NCBI RefSeq assembly: GCF_004295795.1
Contig: NZ_SEBR01000001.1
Location: 62,001-126,000, forward strand
DNA length: 64,000 bases
Direction: 5' to 3'
Source of the DNA: Flavobacterium sp.
GTDB taxonomy: Bacteria; Bacteroidota; Bacteroidia; Flavobacteriales; Flavobacteriaceae
This document shows, in pieces, positions 1-9,981 of this stretch (the stretch's first letter is position 1; every line of letters starts with the position of its first letter). The notes beneath the pieces are model-generated. The model was not told the DNA's origin. It ran no database searches and was given only the letters and a program-made list of their open reading frames with translations. A program made the position numbers and the translations under genes.

Positions 1-299
1 ATGCGCGCTGGTTTTCGGTAACCGACGACTCCGGCTTCGGACTTTCGGTCGAAGGCTCGCAACCGCTTGGTTTCAGTGCGATGAACGTTTCCACGGAAGC
101 GATCGATCCGGGTTTGACCAAGGCGCAAAGGCACATTTCAGATGTCAATCTCGAGGATAAAGTGTATCTTCATATCGATTACGGACAGCGCGGCGTTGGA
201 GGCGATACGAGTTGGGGCGCGTATCCGCATGACGAGTATTTGCTCACCAAAGACGCGTATTCGTACACTTTTACGATCAATCTGCTAAACAACAACTAA
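1..299 (+). CDS. GH2 beta-galactosidase, C-terminal fragment (partial)
   Basis: The reading frame is open from base 3 to the stop at 297-299, so the gene begins before the window. The visible 98 residues match the C-terminal beta-sandwich domain of large LacZ-type beta-galactosidases: an RWFSVTDDSGFGL segment near the start and a GQRGVGGDTSWG motif near the end, comparable to the GIGGDDSW region of E. coli LacZ. The enzyme would release terminal beta-linked galactose. The active-site domain is not visible. It lies 3 bp upstream of the next glycosidase, in the same operon. Confidence 0.8.
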   Translation, partial: ARWFSVTDDSGFGLSVEGSQPLGFSAMNVSTEAIDPGLTKAQRHISDVNLEDKVYLHIDYGQRGVGGDTSWGAYPHDEYLLTKDAYSYTFTINLLNNN

Positions 300-302
300 G
301 AC

Positions 303-2165
303 ATGAACAAATTGCTGATTTGCGCCTTGACGGCTTGCGGATTTTTGTCTGCATTCGCCCAGGACGACCTTATCATGAACACCGATGCGAGGCGAAATGT
401 GTCGCTAAACGGAACCTGGCATTATATCATCGACACGTATGAAACCGGATTTTACGACTATCGTTTCAAGGAGCGAAAAGAGAACGACAACGGCGCATAC
501 TGGAATGAAAATGCACCAAAAAGCAAGTCAGATCTGATCGAGCACCAATATTCGGATAAAAGTTCGATCAAGGTTCCGGGCGACTGGAATCATCAGGATC
601 GACAGTTTTTGCACTATGAAGGCACGGTTTGGTATCAACGCAAGTTCGATCGTCCGAAAGCGAATCAGGACGATGCCGTTTATCTGTACTTTGGAGCCGT
701 GAATTACGAAGCCCACGTTTACCTGAACGGGAAAAAACTCGGTTGGCACAAAGGCGGATTCACGCCGTTCAACTTCAAGATTCCGGCGAATCTGCTCAAG
801 GACAAGGACAACTTTCTAGTCGTAAAGGTCGACAACAAGCGCCACGCAGACGAAATCCCGACGTTGAACACCGATTGGTGGAATTACGGCGGAATCACGC
901 GCGACGTGAAATTGGTGATCGTCCCGAAGCAATTCATCAGCCAATACAATCTCACGCTCAACCAAAAACAGGACATTCTTTCGGCTATCAAAAAGAACAG
1001 TTTTTCCGTTTCCGGATTCGTGAAAACGACCGATGCCAAAGGTTCAAAAGTGATTGTCGAGATTCCCGAACTCAAGTTCAAAAAGGAAATCATCGCCAAT
1101 TCTGACAGCACGCACATTTCGTTCGACGTCAAGAACCTGAAACTGTGGCAACCCGAAAAAGCGAAGTTGTACGAGGTCAAATTCACGCTTGGAAAGGAAA
1201 CGGTTTCGGAGAAAATCGGCTTTCGGAAAGTAGAAGTGCAAGGCAAGAAAATTCTCGTCAACGGACGCCAGGTTTTTCTGCGCGGCATTTCCATACACGA
1301 AGAAATCCCGCAGGAAATCCGCCGTGCGCACGACATGGCCGACGCCAAACAATTGCTCAATTGGGCGAAAGATCTGGGTTGCAATATGGTTCGTCTGGCG
1401 CATTATCCGCACAACGAAAACATGACGCGACTGGCCGACGAAATGGGAATTCTGGTCTGGTCTGAAATCCCGGTTTACTGGACGATCGATTTTGCGAACA
1501 AAGAAGTCCTCAAAAAAGCCGAAAAACAGCTGGACGAAATGATCGCGCGTGACAGGAATCGCGCCTCGGTCGTGATCTGGTCGGTCGGGAACGAAACGCC
1601 TGTGAGTGAAAACCGCACGCGATTCATGAGCACTTTGGTCAAGCGAGCCAAAGCCGCCGACGACACTCGATTGATCGCCGCAGCGCTCGAGGTCGGCTAC
1701 AACAAAGGCGTGAATCACGTCGACGATCCGCTTGGTGAATTCACTGATATCGTCGCGTTGAACGAATATTTGGGTTGGTATTCCGGTTTGCCCGATGCTT
1801 GCCAAACGGCGCAATGGGAAGTCAAGTATGACAAGCCGTTTTTCATTTCAGAAACCGGAGCCGAAGCCGTCGCAGGTTTTCACGCCGACAAACTCACGCG
1901 TTTCAGCGAGGAATATCAGGAATGGTATTACCAGGAACAGATCAAGATGTTCGAGGAGCGTTTTCCCGACAGTTATTCCGGACTTTCACCTTGGCTTCTG
2001 GCCGATTTCCGAAGCCCGAAACGCAACAATCCCGACTATCAGGAATTGTGGAACCGCAAAGGCGTTTACGGCGAAAAAGGCGAAAAAAAGAAAGCATTTT
2101 ACGTGTTGCAAGCTTATTACAAAAAGATAAAAGCCAAGGAAGATGCCGCGAATGCCAAGAATTGA
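303..2165 (+). CDS. GH2 beta-glucuronidase-like glycosidase (secreted)
   Basis: The 620-aa protein has an N-terminal signal peptide ending near AFAQ (about residue 20), then the GH2 sugar-binding, immunoglobulin-like and TIM-barrel domains. The acid/base Glu is E431 in SVGNETP and the nucleophile is E517 in ISETGAEA, the usual GH2 pair. Near the C-terminus N584-R-K586 reproduces the N-x-K motif that beta-glucuronidases use to hold the uronate carboxylate, which argues for a uronidase over a galactosidase or mannosidase. Release of glucuronic acid would feed the uronate genes downstream. The last 23 bp overlap the next gene. Activity on glucuronic acid rather than 4-O-methyl-glucuronic or galacturonic acid is inferred. 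Confidence 0.85.
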   Translation: MNKLLICALTACGFLSAFAQDDLIMNTDARRNVSLNGTWHYIIDTYETGFYDYRFKERKENDNGAYWNENAPKSKSDLIEHQYSDKSSIKVPGDWNHQDRQFLHYEGTVWYQRKFDRPKANQDDAVYLYFGAVNYEAHVYLNGKKLGWHKGGFTPFNFKIPANLLKDKDNFLVVKVDNKRHADEIPTLNTDWWNYGGITRDVKLVIVPKQFISQYNLTLNQKQDILSAIKKNSFSVSGFVKTTDAKGSKVIVEIPELKFKKEIIANSDSTHISFDVKNLKLWQPEKAKLYEVKFTLGKETVSEKIGFRKVEVQGKKILVNGRQVFLRGISIHEEIPQEIRRAHDMADAKQLLNWAKDLGCNMVRLAHYPHNENMTRLADEMGILVWSEIPVYWTIDFANKEVLKKAEKQLDEMIARDRNRASVVIWSVGNETPVSENRTRFMSTLVKRAKAADDTRLIAAALEVGYNKGVNHVDDPLGEFTDIVALNEYLGWYSGLPDACQTAQWEVKYDKPFFISETGAEAVAGFHADKLTRFSEEYQEWYYQEQIKMFEERFPDSYSGLSPWLLADFRSPKRNNPDYQELWNRKGVYGEKGEKKKAFYVLQAYYKKIKAKEDAANAKN

Positions 2166-3258
2166 ATTGCTATTTTTGCTCGTCGGATTTTCAGTTTTCT
2201 CGCAAAACACGAAGTTCGAACCCAGACAAGTCTGGAAAGATCGCGACGGCAAGCACATCAACGCTCACGGTGGCGGAATTTTGTACCAAAACGGCACGTA
2301 TTATTGGTATGGCGAACACAAAGGCGAAACCAATAAAGCCGACGTTGGCGTGACGGTTTACTCGTCCAAGGATTTGTACAACTGGCAAAACGAAGGTGTC
2401 GCGCTCGCGGTTTCGTCGAATGAAACGTCTGAAATCGTCAAAGGTTGCATCATCGAACGTCCGAAAGTCATCTTCAACAAAAAGACGAAAAAGTACGTGA
2501 TGTGGTTTCACCTGGAGCTCAAAGACCAAGGTTATAAGGCGTCGCGCACCGGAGTTGCCGTTTCTGACAATCCGAAAGGGCCGTTCCAATATCTCAAAAG
2601 TTATCGTCCGAACGCAGGAAATTGGCCCATCGGATTCAAGGACGAATGGAAAAAAGCCGTGGAAGGAGAAGACACCGTAAAATGGTGGACGCCAAAATGG
2701 AAAAAGTTGGTGCAGCAAGGAAGATTTGTCCGACGCGATTTCGAGAAAGGCCAAATGTCACGCGATATGACGGTTTTTGTGGACGATGACGGAAAAGCGT
2801 ATCACATCCATTCATCCGAAGAAAATCTGACGCTTCACCTTTCAGAATTGACCGACGATTACCTCGATTTCACAGGGAAATTCGCGGTTCTCGAACCCGC
2901 CGGACACAACGAAGCGCCCGCGATTTTCAAGCGAGACGGCATTTATTACATGATCACTTCGGGTTGCACGGGTTGGGATCCGAATGCCGCGCGCTCTTTC
3001 AAAGCCAAAAACATTTTCGGGCCTTGTGAATCGCTTGGAAATCCTTGCGTCGGCAAAGATTCCGAGATCACTTTCGGCGGGCAAAGCACATACATTTTGC
3101 CAATCACCGGCACCAAAGACCAATTCGTTTTCATGGCCGATATCTGGCGTCCGAAAAACCCGGTAGACGGTCGTTATTTGTGGCTTCCGATACAACTCAA
3201 AAACGGAAAACCAGTTCTCGAATTCAAGGATTCGTGGACATTATCCGACATTAGATGA
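2143..3258 (+). CDS. GH43 glycosidase, exo-beta-1,3-galactanase-like
   Basis: The 371-aa protein has a short hydrophobic leader followed by a five-bladed GH43 propeller. Where most GH43 enzymes carry the catalytic-base Asp in a D-P-x-I motif, this one has HINAHGGGI (about residues 38-46) followed by YYWYGE. That is typical of the GH43 branch containing exo-beta-1,3-galactanases. E105 (in ERPK) and E257 (in NEAPAIF) are candidate catalytic acids. Q314 in GGQST is placed where Gln has been proposed as the base in that branch. The start overlaps the upstream gene by 23 bp; an in-frame ATG at 2152 is an alternative. The stop overlaps the next start as ATGA. Subfamily and substrate are inferred. 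Confidence 0.8.
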   Translation: MPRMPRIELLFLLVGFSVFSQNTKFEPRQVWKDRDGKHINAHGGGILYQNGTYYWYGEHKGETNKADVGVTVYSSKDLYNWQNEGVALAVSSNETSEIVKGCIIERPKVIFNKKTKKYVMWFHLELKDQGYKASRTGVAVSDNPKGPFQYLKSYRPNAGNWPIGFKDEWKKAVEGEDTVKWWTPKWKKLVQQGRFVRRDFEKGQMSRDMTVFVDDDGKAYHIHSSEENLTLHLSELTDDYLDFTGKFAVLEPAGHNEAPAIFKRDGIYYMITSGCTGWDPNAARSFKAKNIFGPCESLGNPCVGKDSEITFGGQSTYILPITGTKDQFVFMADIWRPKNPVDGRYLWLPIQLKNGKPVLEFKDSWTLSDIR

Positions 3259-5189
3259 AGAAATTTCTGCTACATACACTTTTGGTTCTGACCGTTTTTC
3301 CGACGGCGATTTTCGCACAACGAACCTTTGCTGAAAAGGACTTTTCGGGTTATTTGTTCGCGTATTTCACCGGAAACAAAGTCGAGGAAGAAGCGCTGCG
3401 TTTCGCCGTCAGCCCGGACGGATTCAAGTTTTACGCACTGAATGCAAACAACGCCATTCTCGATTCCAGGAAAATTTCCGAAACCGGCGGCATTCGCGAT
3501 CCGCACATTTTGCGTGGCGAAGACGGTTTGTTTTACATGGTCATGACCGACATGACTTCGAACAAAGGCTGGAATTCGAACCGCGGCATGATTCTGTCGA
3601 AATCGAGCGATCTCGTGAATTGGACTTCCTCCAAAATCAACATCCAAAAACGATTTCCGAACAACGAAAACCTGCAAAGAGTTTGGGCGCCACAAACGAT
3701 TTTCGACGCCAAAGCCGGCAAATATCTCGTCTATTTTTCGATGAAACACGGAGACAATTTCGACAAAATCTATTACGCATACGCGAACAAGGATTTCACC
3801 GATTTGGAATCTGAACCCAAAATCCTGTTTCTTCCAAAGTCGAAAAAAGCCAGCATCGACGGCGATATCATCTTGAAAGACGGCATTTATCATCTGTTTT
3901 ACAAAACCGAAGAAGGCAAAAAAGGCATCAAAACCGCGACGACAAGTGATTTGACTTCGGGAAACTGGATCGAACAAGACGATTACAAACAACAAACAAA
4001 CGAAGCCGTCGAAGGTTCGGGCGTGTTCAAATTGAACCATTCGAACGAGTACGTTTTGATGTATGACGTTTACATGAAAGGGCAATATCAGTTCACGAAA
4101 TCAAGCGATCTCGAACATTTTTCGGTGATCGATCACGAGATTTCGATGGATTTTCATCCGCGTCACGGCACGATAATTCCGGTGAAAAGATCGGAGTTGA
4201 AAGCGCTTTTTGCCAAGTGGGGAAAACCCGCGGACTATCCGGAAATCGCGAACAATCCGGTTTTGGAAGGTTTTTATGCCGATCCCGAAATCCTGTATTC
4301 GAACAAAACCAATAAGTTCTATCTGTATCCGACAAGTGACGGTTTCCAAAGTTGGTCGGGCGATTTTTTCGAGGTTTTTTCTTCGGATAATTTGGTCGAT
4401 TGGAAAAATGAGGGCAAGATTCTCGACCTCAAAGCCGACGTTCCTTGGGGAAATCGCAACGCTTGGGCGCCAACGGCCATCGAGAAAAAAACCAACGGAA
4501 AATATCAGTATTTCTACTATTTCACGGCGGCGCAAAAGATTGGAGTTGCGGTTGCCGACAATCCTTTCGGGCCGTTCAAAGACAGCGGGAAAGCGCTTAT
4601 CGACCAAAAACCGAATGGCGTTTCAGGCGGACAAAACATCGATCCGGACGTTTTCACCGATCCGAAAACCGGAAAAAGTTACCTCTATTGGGGAAATGGT
4701 TTTATGGCTGTTGCCGAATTGAATGCTGACATGGTTTCGATCAAACCGAATTCGGTCAAAGTCATCGAAGTCGACAAAACTTTCCGCGAAGGCACTGAAG
4801 TTTTTTACCGAAACGGAACGTATTATTTTATGTGGAGCGAAGACGATACGCGCAGCCCGAATTACAAAGTGCGCTACGGAACGTCGAAATCGCCACTTGG
4901 CCCAATCGAAATTTCTTCGGATAGTAGTGTAATCGAGAAAAGCGAATCGGACGGCATTCTCGCCACCGGACACAATTCGGTCATAAACGTTCCGGGAACT
5001 GATGATTGGTACATCGTCTACCATCGCTTCAATATTCCGAACGGAGCGAAAATGGGCGATGCGGCCGGTTTCCATCGCGAAGTCTGCATCGATAAAATGA
5101 CGTTTTCCAAAGACGGGAAAATCGAAAAAATAACACCGACGCTGAACGGAATCGCGCCCGTTTCAATTCCCAAAAACAACAAGAAATGA
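3255..5189 (+). CDS. Secreted tandem GH43 protein (two catalytic domains)
   Basis: The 644-aa protein has a signal peptide (cleavage near IFAQ) and two complete GH43 propellers. Domain 1 spans about residues 22-320, with candidate residues D82 (GGIRDPHI), D204 (IDGDII) and E253 (VEGSGVF). Domain 2 spans about 335-635, with D343 (GFYADPEI), D463/D465 (NIDPDVF) and E512 (FREGTEVF). Both retain the Asp/Asp/Glu set, so both could be active, most plausibly on alpha-L-arabinofuranosyl or beta-xylosyl side chains. It overlaps both neighbours by 4 bp. The two domains are clearly diverged and do not look like a recent duplication. Substrate is inferred. Confidence 0.82.
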   Translation: MKKFLLHTLLVLTVFPTAIFAQRTFAEKDFSGYLFAYFTGNKVEEEALRFAVSPDGFKFYALNANNAILDSRKISETGGIRDPHILRGEDGLFYMVMTDMTSNKGWNSNRGMILSKSSDLVNWTSSKINIQKRFPNNENLQRVWAPQTIFDAKAGKYLVYFSMKHGDNFDKIYYAYANKDFTDLESEPKILFLPKSKKASIDGDIILKDGIYHLFYKTEEGKKGIKTATTSDLTSGNWIEQDDYKQQTNEAVEGSGVFKLNHSNEYVLMYDVYMKGQYQFTKSSDLEHFSVIDHEISMDFHPRHGTIIPVKRSELKALFAKWGKPADYPEIANNPVLEGFYADPEILYSNKTNKFYLYPTSDGFQSWSGDFFEVFSSDNLVDWKNEGKILDLKADVPWGNRNAWAPTAIEKKTNGKYQYFYYFTAAQKIGVAVADNPFGPFKDSGKALIDQKPNGVSGGQNIDPDVFTDPKTGKSYLYWGNGFMAVAELNADMVSIKPNSVKVIEVDKTFREGTEVFYRNGTYYFMWSEDDTRSPNYKVRYGTSKSPLGPIEISSDSSVIEKSESDGILATGHNSVINVPGTDDWYIVYHRFNIPNGAKMGDAAGFHREVCIDKMTFSKDGKIEKITPTLNGIAPVSIPKNNKK

Positions 5190-6349
5190 AAACACTTTTA
5201 GGTATCCTTTCGCTGATTTCATTTTCGGCAATCGCCCAAAAAATACAAGTTTCCGTCAAGAACGACTTGCATTTCGACCGAACGGAAATCGTGTCGGTTC
5301 CGGTTGCCAAATTGACCAAAATTCTCAAATCGGGTTACGCAAACATACACGTTACAGAAAAGGGAAAATCGGGCGATTTGGTTGTACAATGGATCGATGC
5401 GAACCTCGACGGAAAACCTGACGAATTATTGTTTCGGGCAGAAGTTTCCGCGAAAGCGAAGTCTGATTACACCATTTTTTGGGATGGATCGTATCTGTCG
5501 GAAGCAAAATCAGAAAGCACCACCTTTTCGCGTTTCGTACCCGAAAGAACCGATGACTACACTTGGGAAAACGATAAGGTCGCGTTCAGAACTTACGGCC
5601 CGGACGCCCAACAACGCACCGAACAAAAGCGCGAAAACGGAACGCTTTCCTCGGGAATCGACATTTGGCTCAAACGCACGAGCGAACCGATCATCGACAA
5701 ATGGTACGCGGGTTACAAAACCGACCCGATGTTTTACCACAAAGATCGGGGCGAAGGTTACGATCCGTATCACGTAGGCGCGAGTCGCGGAACGGGCGGA
5801 ACCGGAATCTGGAAAAACGACAGTTTGTATGTCTCGAAGAATTTCGTCGGTTGGAAAACCATCGCGAAAGGACCGTTGCGGACGATTTTCGAACTCACTT
5901 ACGCGCCTTACTTCGAATTCGGCGTCGTAGAAACCAAGCGCGTTTCGCTCGATTTGGGCAGTAATTTCACGAAATTCGAGATCGGATTGAAAACGAAGGC
6001 GCAACTTCGGGATTATGCTATCGGAATCACGTTGCACAAGAACGAAGGCGAACCCAAAATCGATAAGGGCAAAGGCATTTTCAGGCATTACGAAAAGATT
6101 GACGACGCGTTCGTGGGCGAAGGAATCATCGTCGATGCGAAAATCGTGACCGATGCCTTCGCTCACAAATCCAAAACGCCCGATCAAAGCAACCTGATAG
6201 TTACGACGAACGCCCAAAGCAAACTCACTTATTACGCGGGTTTCGCATGGACAAAAAGCGGACAAATCTCCAACGTTGAAGATTGGGACAAAATGCTCGA
6301 AAAACAAGCGCAAATGATTGTAAAACCGCTTCAAGTCACGATAAAATGA
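5186..6349 (+). CDS. DUF4861-family secreted protein
   Basis: The 387-aa protein has a signal peptide (cleavage near SAIAQ) and the DUF4861 pattern: an N-terminal VKNDLHFDRTE segment, then DANLDGKPDELLF, then a long beta-rich body containing GPDAQQRTEQ and a conserved DRGEGYDPYHVGASRG region. I know of no firmly assigned biochemical role for the family. It is often found in polysaccharide utilisation loci. Its place between secreted glycosidases and uronate-catabolic enzymes, with 4-bp overlaps on both sides, suggests action on the same uronic-acid-containing glycan, possibly as a carbohydrate-active enzyme. Confidence 0.75.
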   Translation: MKTLLGILSLISFSAIAQKIQVSVKNDLHFDRTEIVSVPVAKLTKILKSGYANIHVTEKGKSGDLVVQWIDANLDGKPDELLFRAEVSAKAKSDYTIFWDGSYLSEAKSESTTFSRFVPERTDDYTWENDKVAFRTYGPDAQQRTEQKRENGTLSSGIDIWLKRTSEPIIDKWYAGYKTDPMFYHKDRGEGYDPYHVGASRGTGGTGIWKNDSLYVSKNFVGWKTIAKGPLRTIFELTYAPYFEFGVVETKRVSLDLGSNFTKFEIGLKTKAQLRDYAIGITLHKNEGEPKIDKGKGIFRHYEKIDDAFVGEGIIVDAKIVTDAFAHKSKTPDQSNLIVTTNAQSKLTYYAGFAWTKSGQISNVEDWDKMLEKQAQMIVKPLQVTIK

Positions 6350-7167
6350 TGGGAAATCTCAAAGGAAAAACAGCAGTAATCACTGGCGGTGCGGGCGTTT
6401 TGGGAACGGCGCTTTCGAAGGCGTTGGCTCAAAACGGCGCGAATGTCGCGATTCTTGGGCGCGATTTTGAAAAAGCGAATCGGTTGGCCGATGACATCAA
6501 TGCTGACGGCGGTTCGGCGATTGGGATTTCTGCCGATGTCTGTTCCAAGGAAAGCTTGCAATCGGCACATAAAACCATAAACGAGAAGTTCGGGAAAATC
6601 GACATTCTCGTCAATGGCGCGGGTGGAAATCATCCTGGCGGCATTTCGCTTGACAGCCAATTTGACGCGAACAGCGAACGCAGTTTTTTCGATCTCGAAG
6701 AAAGCGGAATCAGACACGTTTTCGATCTGAATTTTATGGGAACATTGCTTCCGACGCAGGTTTTTGCCAAGGACATGATCTCGCGCGAAAATTGCAACAT
6801 CGTCAACATTTCGTCGGTTAGCGCCATGAAACCGTTGACAAAAGTGGCGGCTTACAGCGCGGCAAAAGCGGCCATCTCAAATTTTACACAATGGCTCGCG
6901 GTGTATTTCTCCAAGGAAAATATCCGTGTAAACGCAATTGTTCCCGGCTTTTTTCTGACGGAACAAAACCGGAATCTGCTCACGAATCCTGACGGAACAT
7001 TCACCGATCGCGGCAAAAAAGCCATCGCCCAAACGCCTATGCAAAAATTCGGGGAACCGGAAAATCTCGTGAGCACGCTTTTGTGGCTGCTCGATGAACA
7101 ATCAAATTTCATAACAGGAATCACCGTTCCGGTCGACGGCGGATTCACAGCATTTCACGGCGTCTAA
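6346..7167 (+). CDS. uxuB: SDR oxidoreductase, probable D-fructuronate (mannonate) reductase
   Basis: A 273-aa short-chain dehydrogenase. It has the Rossmann motif TGGAGVLG near the N-terminus, NGAGG, the catalytic Ser in NISSVSA, and YSAAKAA carrying the Tyr and Lys. The start is set by the ATGATG at 6346, where the upstream stop overlaps. Fructuronate reductase is known in an SDR form (Bacillus UxuB). The immediate neighbour uxuA, sharing one base, and glucuronate isomerase in the same operon leave exactly this step to be filled: D-fructuronate to D-mannonate with NAD(P)H. The role is inferred from context; family membership is clear. Confidence 0.72.
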   Translation: MMGNLKGKTAVITGGAGVLGTALSKALAQNGANVAILGRDFEKANRLADDINADGGSAIGISADVCSKESLQSAHKTINEKFGKIDILVNGAGGNHPGGISLDSQFDANSERSFFDLEESGIRHVFDLNFMGTLLPTQVFAKDMISRENCNIVNISSVSAMKPLTKVAAYSAAKAAISNFTQWLAVYFSKENIRVNAIVPGFFLTEQNRNLLTNPDGTFTDRGKKAIAQTPMQKFGEPENLVSTLLWLLDEQSNFITGITVPVDGGFTAFHGV

Positions 7168-8363
7168 TGGCACTCGAGCAAACATGGCGCTGGTATGGCC
7201 CGAAAGATCCCGTTCCGCTTTCGCATATCAAAATGGCGGGCGCGACTGGCATCGTGACGGCTTTACACCATATTCCAAACGGGGAAATCTGGCCGGTTAA
7301 CGAGATCCTGAAACGAAAACTGGAAATCGAAAATGCCGGACTTTCTTGGTCTGTCGTGGAAAGCGTTCCGGTTCACGATGACATCAAAAAGGCGAAAGGA
7401 GACTTCAGGAACTACATCGGGAATTACAAACAGACGCTCGAAAACCTCGGCCAATGCGGTATCGACATCGTGTGTTATAACTTTATGCCGGTTCTCGACT
7501 GGACGCGCACCGACCTGAATTTCGAAATGCCCGACGGTTCCAAAGCGCTGCGTTTCGACAAAATGGAATTCGCGACATTCGAACTTTTCCTGCTCGAACG
7601 AAAGGGCGCTCAAAACGATTATTCCGAAGACGAAAAACAGCAAGCCAAATTGGTTTTCGATACAATGTCAGATGAAAAACGTCAGACGTTGGTTCGCAAC
7701 ATCATCGCGGGTTTGCCCGGAGCCGAAGAAGGTTATTCGCTCGAAAAGTTCCAGTCGGTTTTGGATGAATATGCCGAGATTGGCGATTTGGAGTTGCGTC
7801 AGAATTTGTACGGATTTTTGTCTGAAATCGTTCCGACAGCCGAAAAAGCGGGAATCTTGCTCGCGATCCATCCGGACGATCCGCCTTACCCGATTTTGGG
7901 TTTGCCGCGAGTCCTAAGCACGGAATCTGACGCGAAACAACTTTTGGAAACCGTAACTTCGCCAAACAACGGACTGTGTTTTTGCACGGGTTCGTATGGC
8001 GTGCGCGCTGACAACGACTTGGCGGGCATGATAAAACGACTCGGAAATCGCATCCATTTTATTCATTTGAGAGCGACGACGCGAGACGAAAACGGCAATT
8101 TTTTCGAAGCCGATCATTTGGCCGGAGACGTCGATATGTACGAAGTGATGAAAGCGTTGGTAGAAGAACAGCAACATCGCATTTTGGCTGGACGAAAAGA
8201 CGTGAGAATGCCGTTTCGCCCAGATCACGGCCACCAAATGCTGGACGATTTGAACAAACAAACCAATCCGGGTTATTCGGCCATTGGAAGACTGCGTGGA
8301 CTCGCGGAACTTCGCGGCCTGGAGCTTGGAATTACCCGAAATATTTTACAAAAAACGACATGA
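7167..8363 (+). CDS. uxuA: Mannonate dehydratase
   Basis: The 398-aa protein is close to the usual UxuA length and carries the family N-terminus [12 protein letters not shown], the [13 protein letters not shown] segment, and the later [15 protein letters not shown] and PDHGHQ motifs that hold metal ligands and active-site residues. It dehydrates D-mannonate to 2-keto-3-deoxy-D-gluconate in the cytoplasm. The start ATG shares its A with the preceding stop (TAATG), and the 3' end overlaps kduI by 4 bp, so translation is probably coupled. Confidence 0.95.
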   Translation: MALEQTWRWYGPKDPVPLSHIKMAGATGIVTALHHIPNGEIWPVNEILKRKLEIENAGLSWSVVESVPVHDDIKKAKGDFRNYIGNYKQTLENLGQCGIDIVCYNFMPVLDWTRTDLNFEMPDGSKALRFDKMEFATFELFLLERKGAQNDYSEDEKQQAKLVFDTMSDEKRQTLVRNIIAGLPGAEEGYSLEKFQSVLDEYAEIGDLELRQNLYGFLSEIVPTAEKAGILLAIHPDDPPYPILGLPRVLSTESDAKQLLETVTSPNNGLCFCTGSYGVRADNDLAGMIKRLGNRIHFIHLRATTRDENGNFFEADHLAGDVDMYEVMKALVEEQQHRILAGRKDVRMPFRPDHGHQMLDDLNKQTNPGYSAIGRLRGLAELRGLELGITRNILQKTT

Positions 8364-9196
8364 CAATCTCAGAATTCCGTTACGCGCATCATCCCGAGGA
8401 TGCCAAAAAATACGACACCAAGCAACTTCGCGAGCACTTTTTGATCCCGACTCTGTTTGAAAGCGACACGATCCGATTGGTTTATACGATGTATGACCGC
8501 TACATTGTCGGAGGTGCTTTTCCGACTACAAAACCGTTGAAACTCGAAACGATCGATTATCTCAAATCGGAGAATTTCCTTGACAGACGCGAACTCGGAA
8601 TCATCAACGTCGGTCAGGCCGGAAAAGTTATGGTAGACGGCACGGTTTACGAAATCGGACACAAAGAAGCTTTGTACGTCGGCAAAGGCGCGAAGGAAGT
8701 CGTTTTCGAAAAATCCGGCGAGAATCAGCCGTATTTTTACCTCAATTCCGCCCCGGCGCATCATTCGTATCCGACCAAAAAAGTAACGAAAGAGAACGCC
8801 GAAATCGTAGAACTCGGCGACCAAAAAACCGCGAACAGACGCACGATCAATAAACTTCTGATAAGTGGCGTGATCGAGACCTGCCAACTCCAAATGGGAC
8901 TCACCGAACTTCACGAAGGCAGCGTTTGGAACACGATGCCCGCGCATACGCACACGCGCCGCATGGAAGCTTACTTTTATTTCAATCTTCCGGAAGGCCA
9001 AACGATCTCGCATTTTATGGGTCAACCCGATGAAACGCGCCATATTTTCATGCAAAACCACCAAGCCGTGATTTCACCCGAATGGTCGATCCACTCGGGC
9101 GCGGGCACGTCGAATTATTCGTTTATTTGGGGAATGGCAGGCGAAAATCTCGATTATGGCGATATGGATGGCGTAACTCCAAACGAACTCAAATGA
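8360..9196 (+). CDS. kduI: 5-keto-4-deoxyuronate isomerase
   Basis: The 278-aa length equals that of E. coli KduI. The metal ligands fall at the same positions, H196, H198 and E203 in [10 protein letters not shown] and H245 in WSIHSG. The cupin enzyme converts 5-keto-4-deoxyuronate, the spontaneous product of unsaturated uronates from polysaccharide lyases and unsaturated glucuronyl hydrolases, into 2,5-diketo-3-deoxygluconate. No lyase is visible in this window, so its substrate must come from enzymes encoded elsewhere. It overlaps both uxuA and kduD by 4 bp. Confidence 0.96.
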   Translation: MTISEFRYAHHPEDAKKYDTKQLREHFLIPTLFESDTIRLVYTMYDRYIVGGAFPTTKPLKLETIDYLKSENFLDRRELGIINVGQAGKVMVDGTVYEIGHKEALYVGKGAKEVVFEKSGENQPYFYLNSAPAHHSYPTKKVTKENAEIVELGDQKTANRRTINKLLISGVIETCQLQMGLTELHEGSVWNTMPAHTHTRRMEAYFYFNLPEGQTISHFMGQPDETRHIFMQNHQAVISPEWSIHSGAGTSNYSFIWGMAGENLDYGDMDGVTPNELK

Positions 9197-9981
9197 TGGA
9201 ATTGTTCAACCTCAAAGGAAAAAAAGCGCTGGTCACGGGCGCAACTCACGGACTCGGGAAAGCGATGGCCGAAGGTTTGGCAAAAGCCGGAGCCGAATTG
9301 CTGATCACGAGCACGACGCCGTCCAAACTCGAAGCGGCAATCGACGAGTATCGCAGTCAAGGCTTTGTCGCAAACGGGTATCTGTTCGATGTGACCGATG
9401 AATCCGAAGCCGAAAAGCAAGTTGCCCAAATGATTTCCGAACGCGGACAAATCGACATTTTGGTCAACAACGCCGGAATCATCAAGCGCGTAATGGCGAT
9501 CGATATGCCGGTGGAAGATTTCCGAAAAGTGATCGACGTCGATTTGGTCGGGCCGTTCATCATGTCGCGATTGGTCGCAAAAGCGATGATCGAACGCAAA
9601 TCGGGTAAAATCATCAACATTTGTTCGATGATGAGCGAACTCGGACGCGACAACGTAAGCGCATACGCTGCGGCAAAAGGCGGACTCAAGATGCTGACCA
9701 AAAACCTCGCTACGGAATGGGCGCGCCACAACATACAAGTGAACGGAATCGGACCCGGATATTTCGCGACTTCCCAAACCGAACCGATCCGCGTAGACGG
9801 AAATCCTTTCAACGAATTCATTTTGAACAGAACGCCGTCCGGACGTTGGGGAAATCCTGAAGATCTGGCCGGAACTGTCGTGTTTTTATCGTCCAAAGCG
9901 AGCGATTTCGTGAACGGACAAATCGTTTACGTCGACGGCGGAATCTTGGCCACGATCGGAAAACCATCAAACGAGAAATGA
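9193..9981 (+). CDS. kduD: 2-deoxy-D-gluconate 3-dehydrogenase (KduD, SDR)
   Basis: A 262-aa short-chain dehydrogenase beginning at the ATGATG at 9193. Visible motifs are TGATHGLG for cofactor binding, NNAGI, the catalytic Ser in NICSMMS, and YAAAKGG with Tyr and Lys. It follows kduI with a 4-bp overlap, the classical pairing. It would reduce 2,5-diketo-3-deoxygluconate to 2-keto-3-deoxygluconate, merging the unsaturated-uronate branch with the mannonate branch. Confidence 0.9.
   Translation: MMELFNLKGKKALVTGATHGLGKAMAEGLAKAGAELLITSTTPSKLEAAIDEYRSQGFVANGYLFDVTDESEAEKQVAQMISERGQIDILVNNAGIIKRVMAIDMPVEDFRKVIDVDLVGPFIMSRLVAKAMIERKSGKIINICSMMSELGRDNVSAYAAAKGGLKMLTKNLATEWARHNIQVNGIGPGYFATSQTEPIRVDGNPFNEFILNRTPSGRWGNPEDLAGTVVFLSSKASDFVNGQIVYVDGGILATIGKPSNEK

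Noticed and set aside
1044..1814. Long minus-strand open frame within the GH2 gene
   Set aside because: Antisense to a complete GH2 enzyme with all catalytic motifs; no family similarity.
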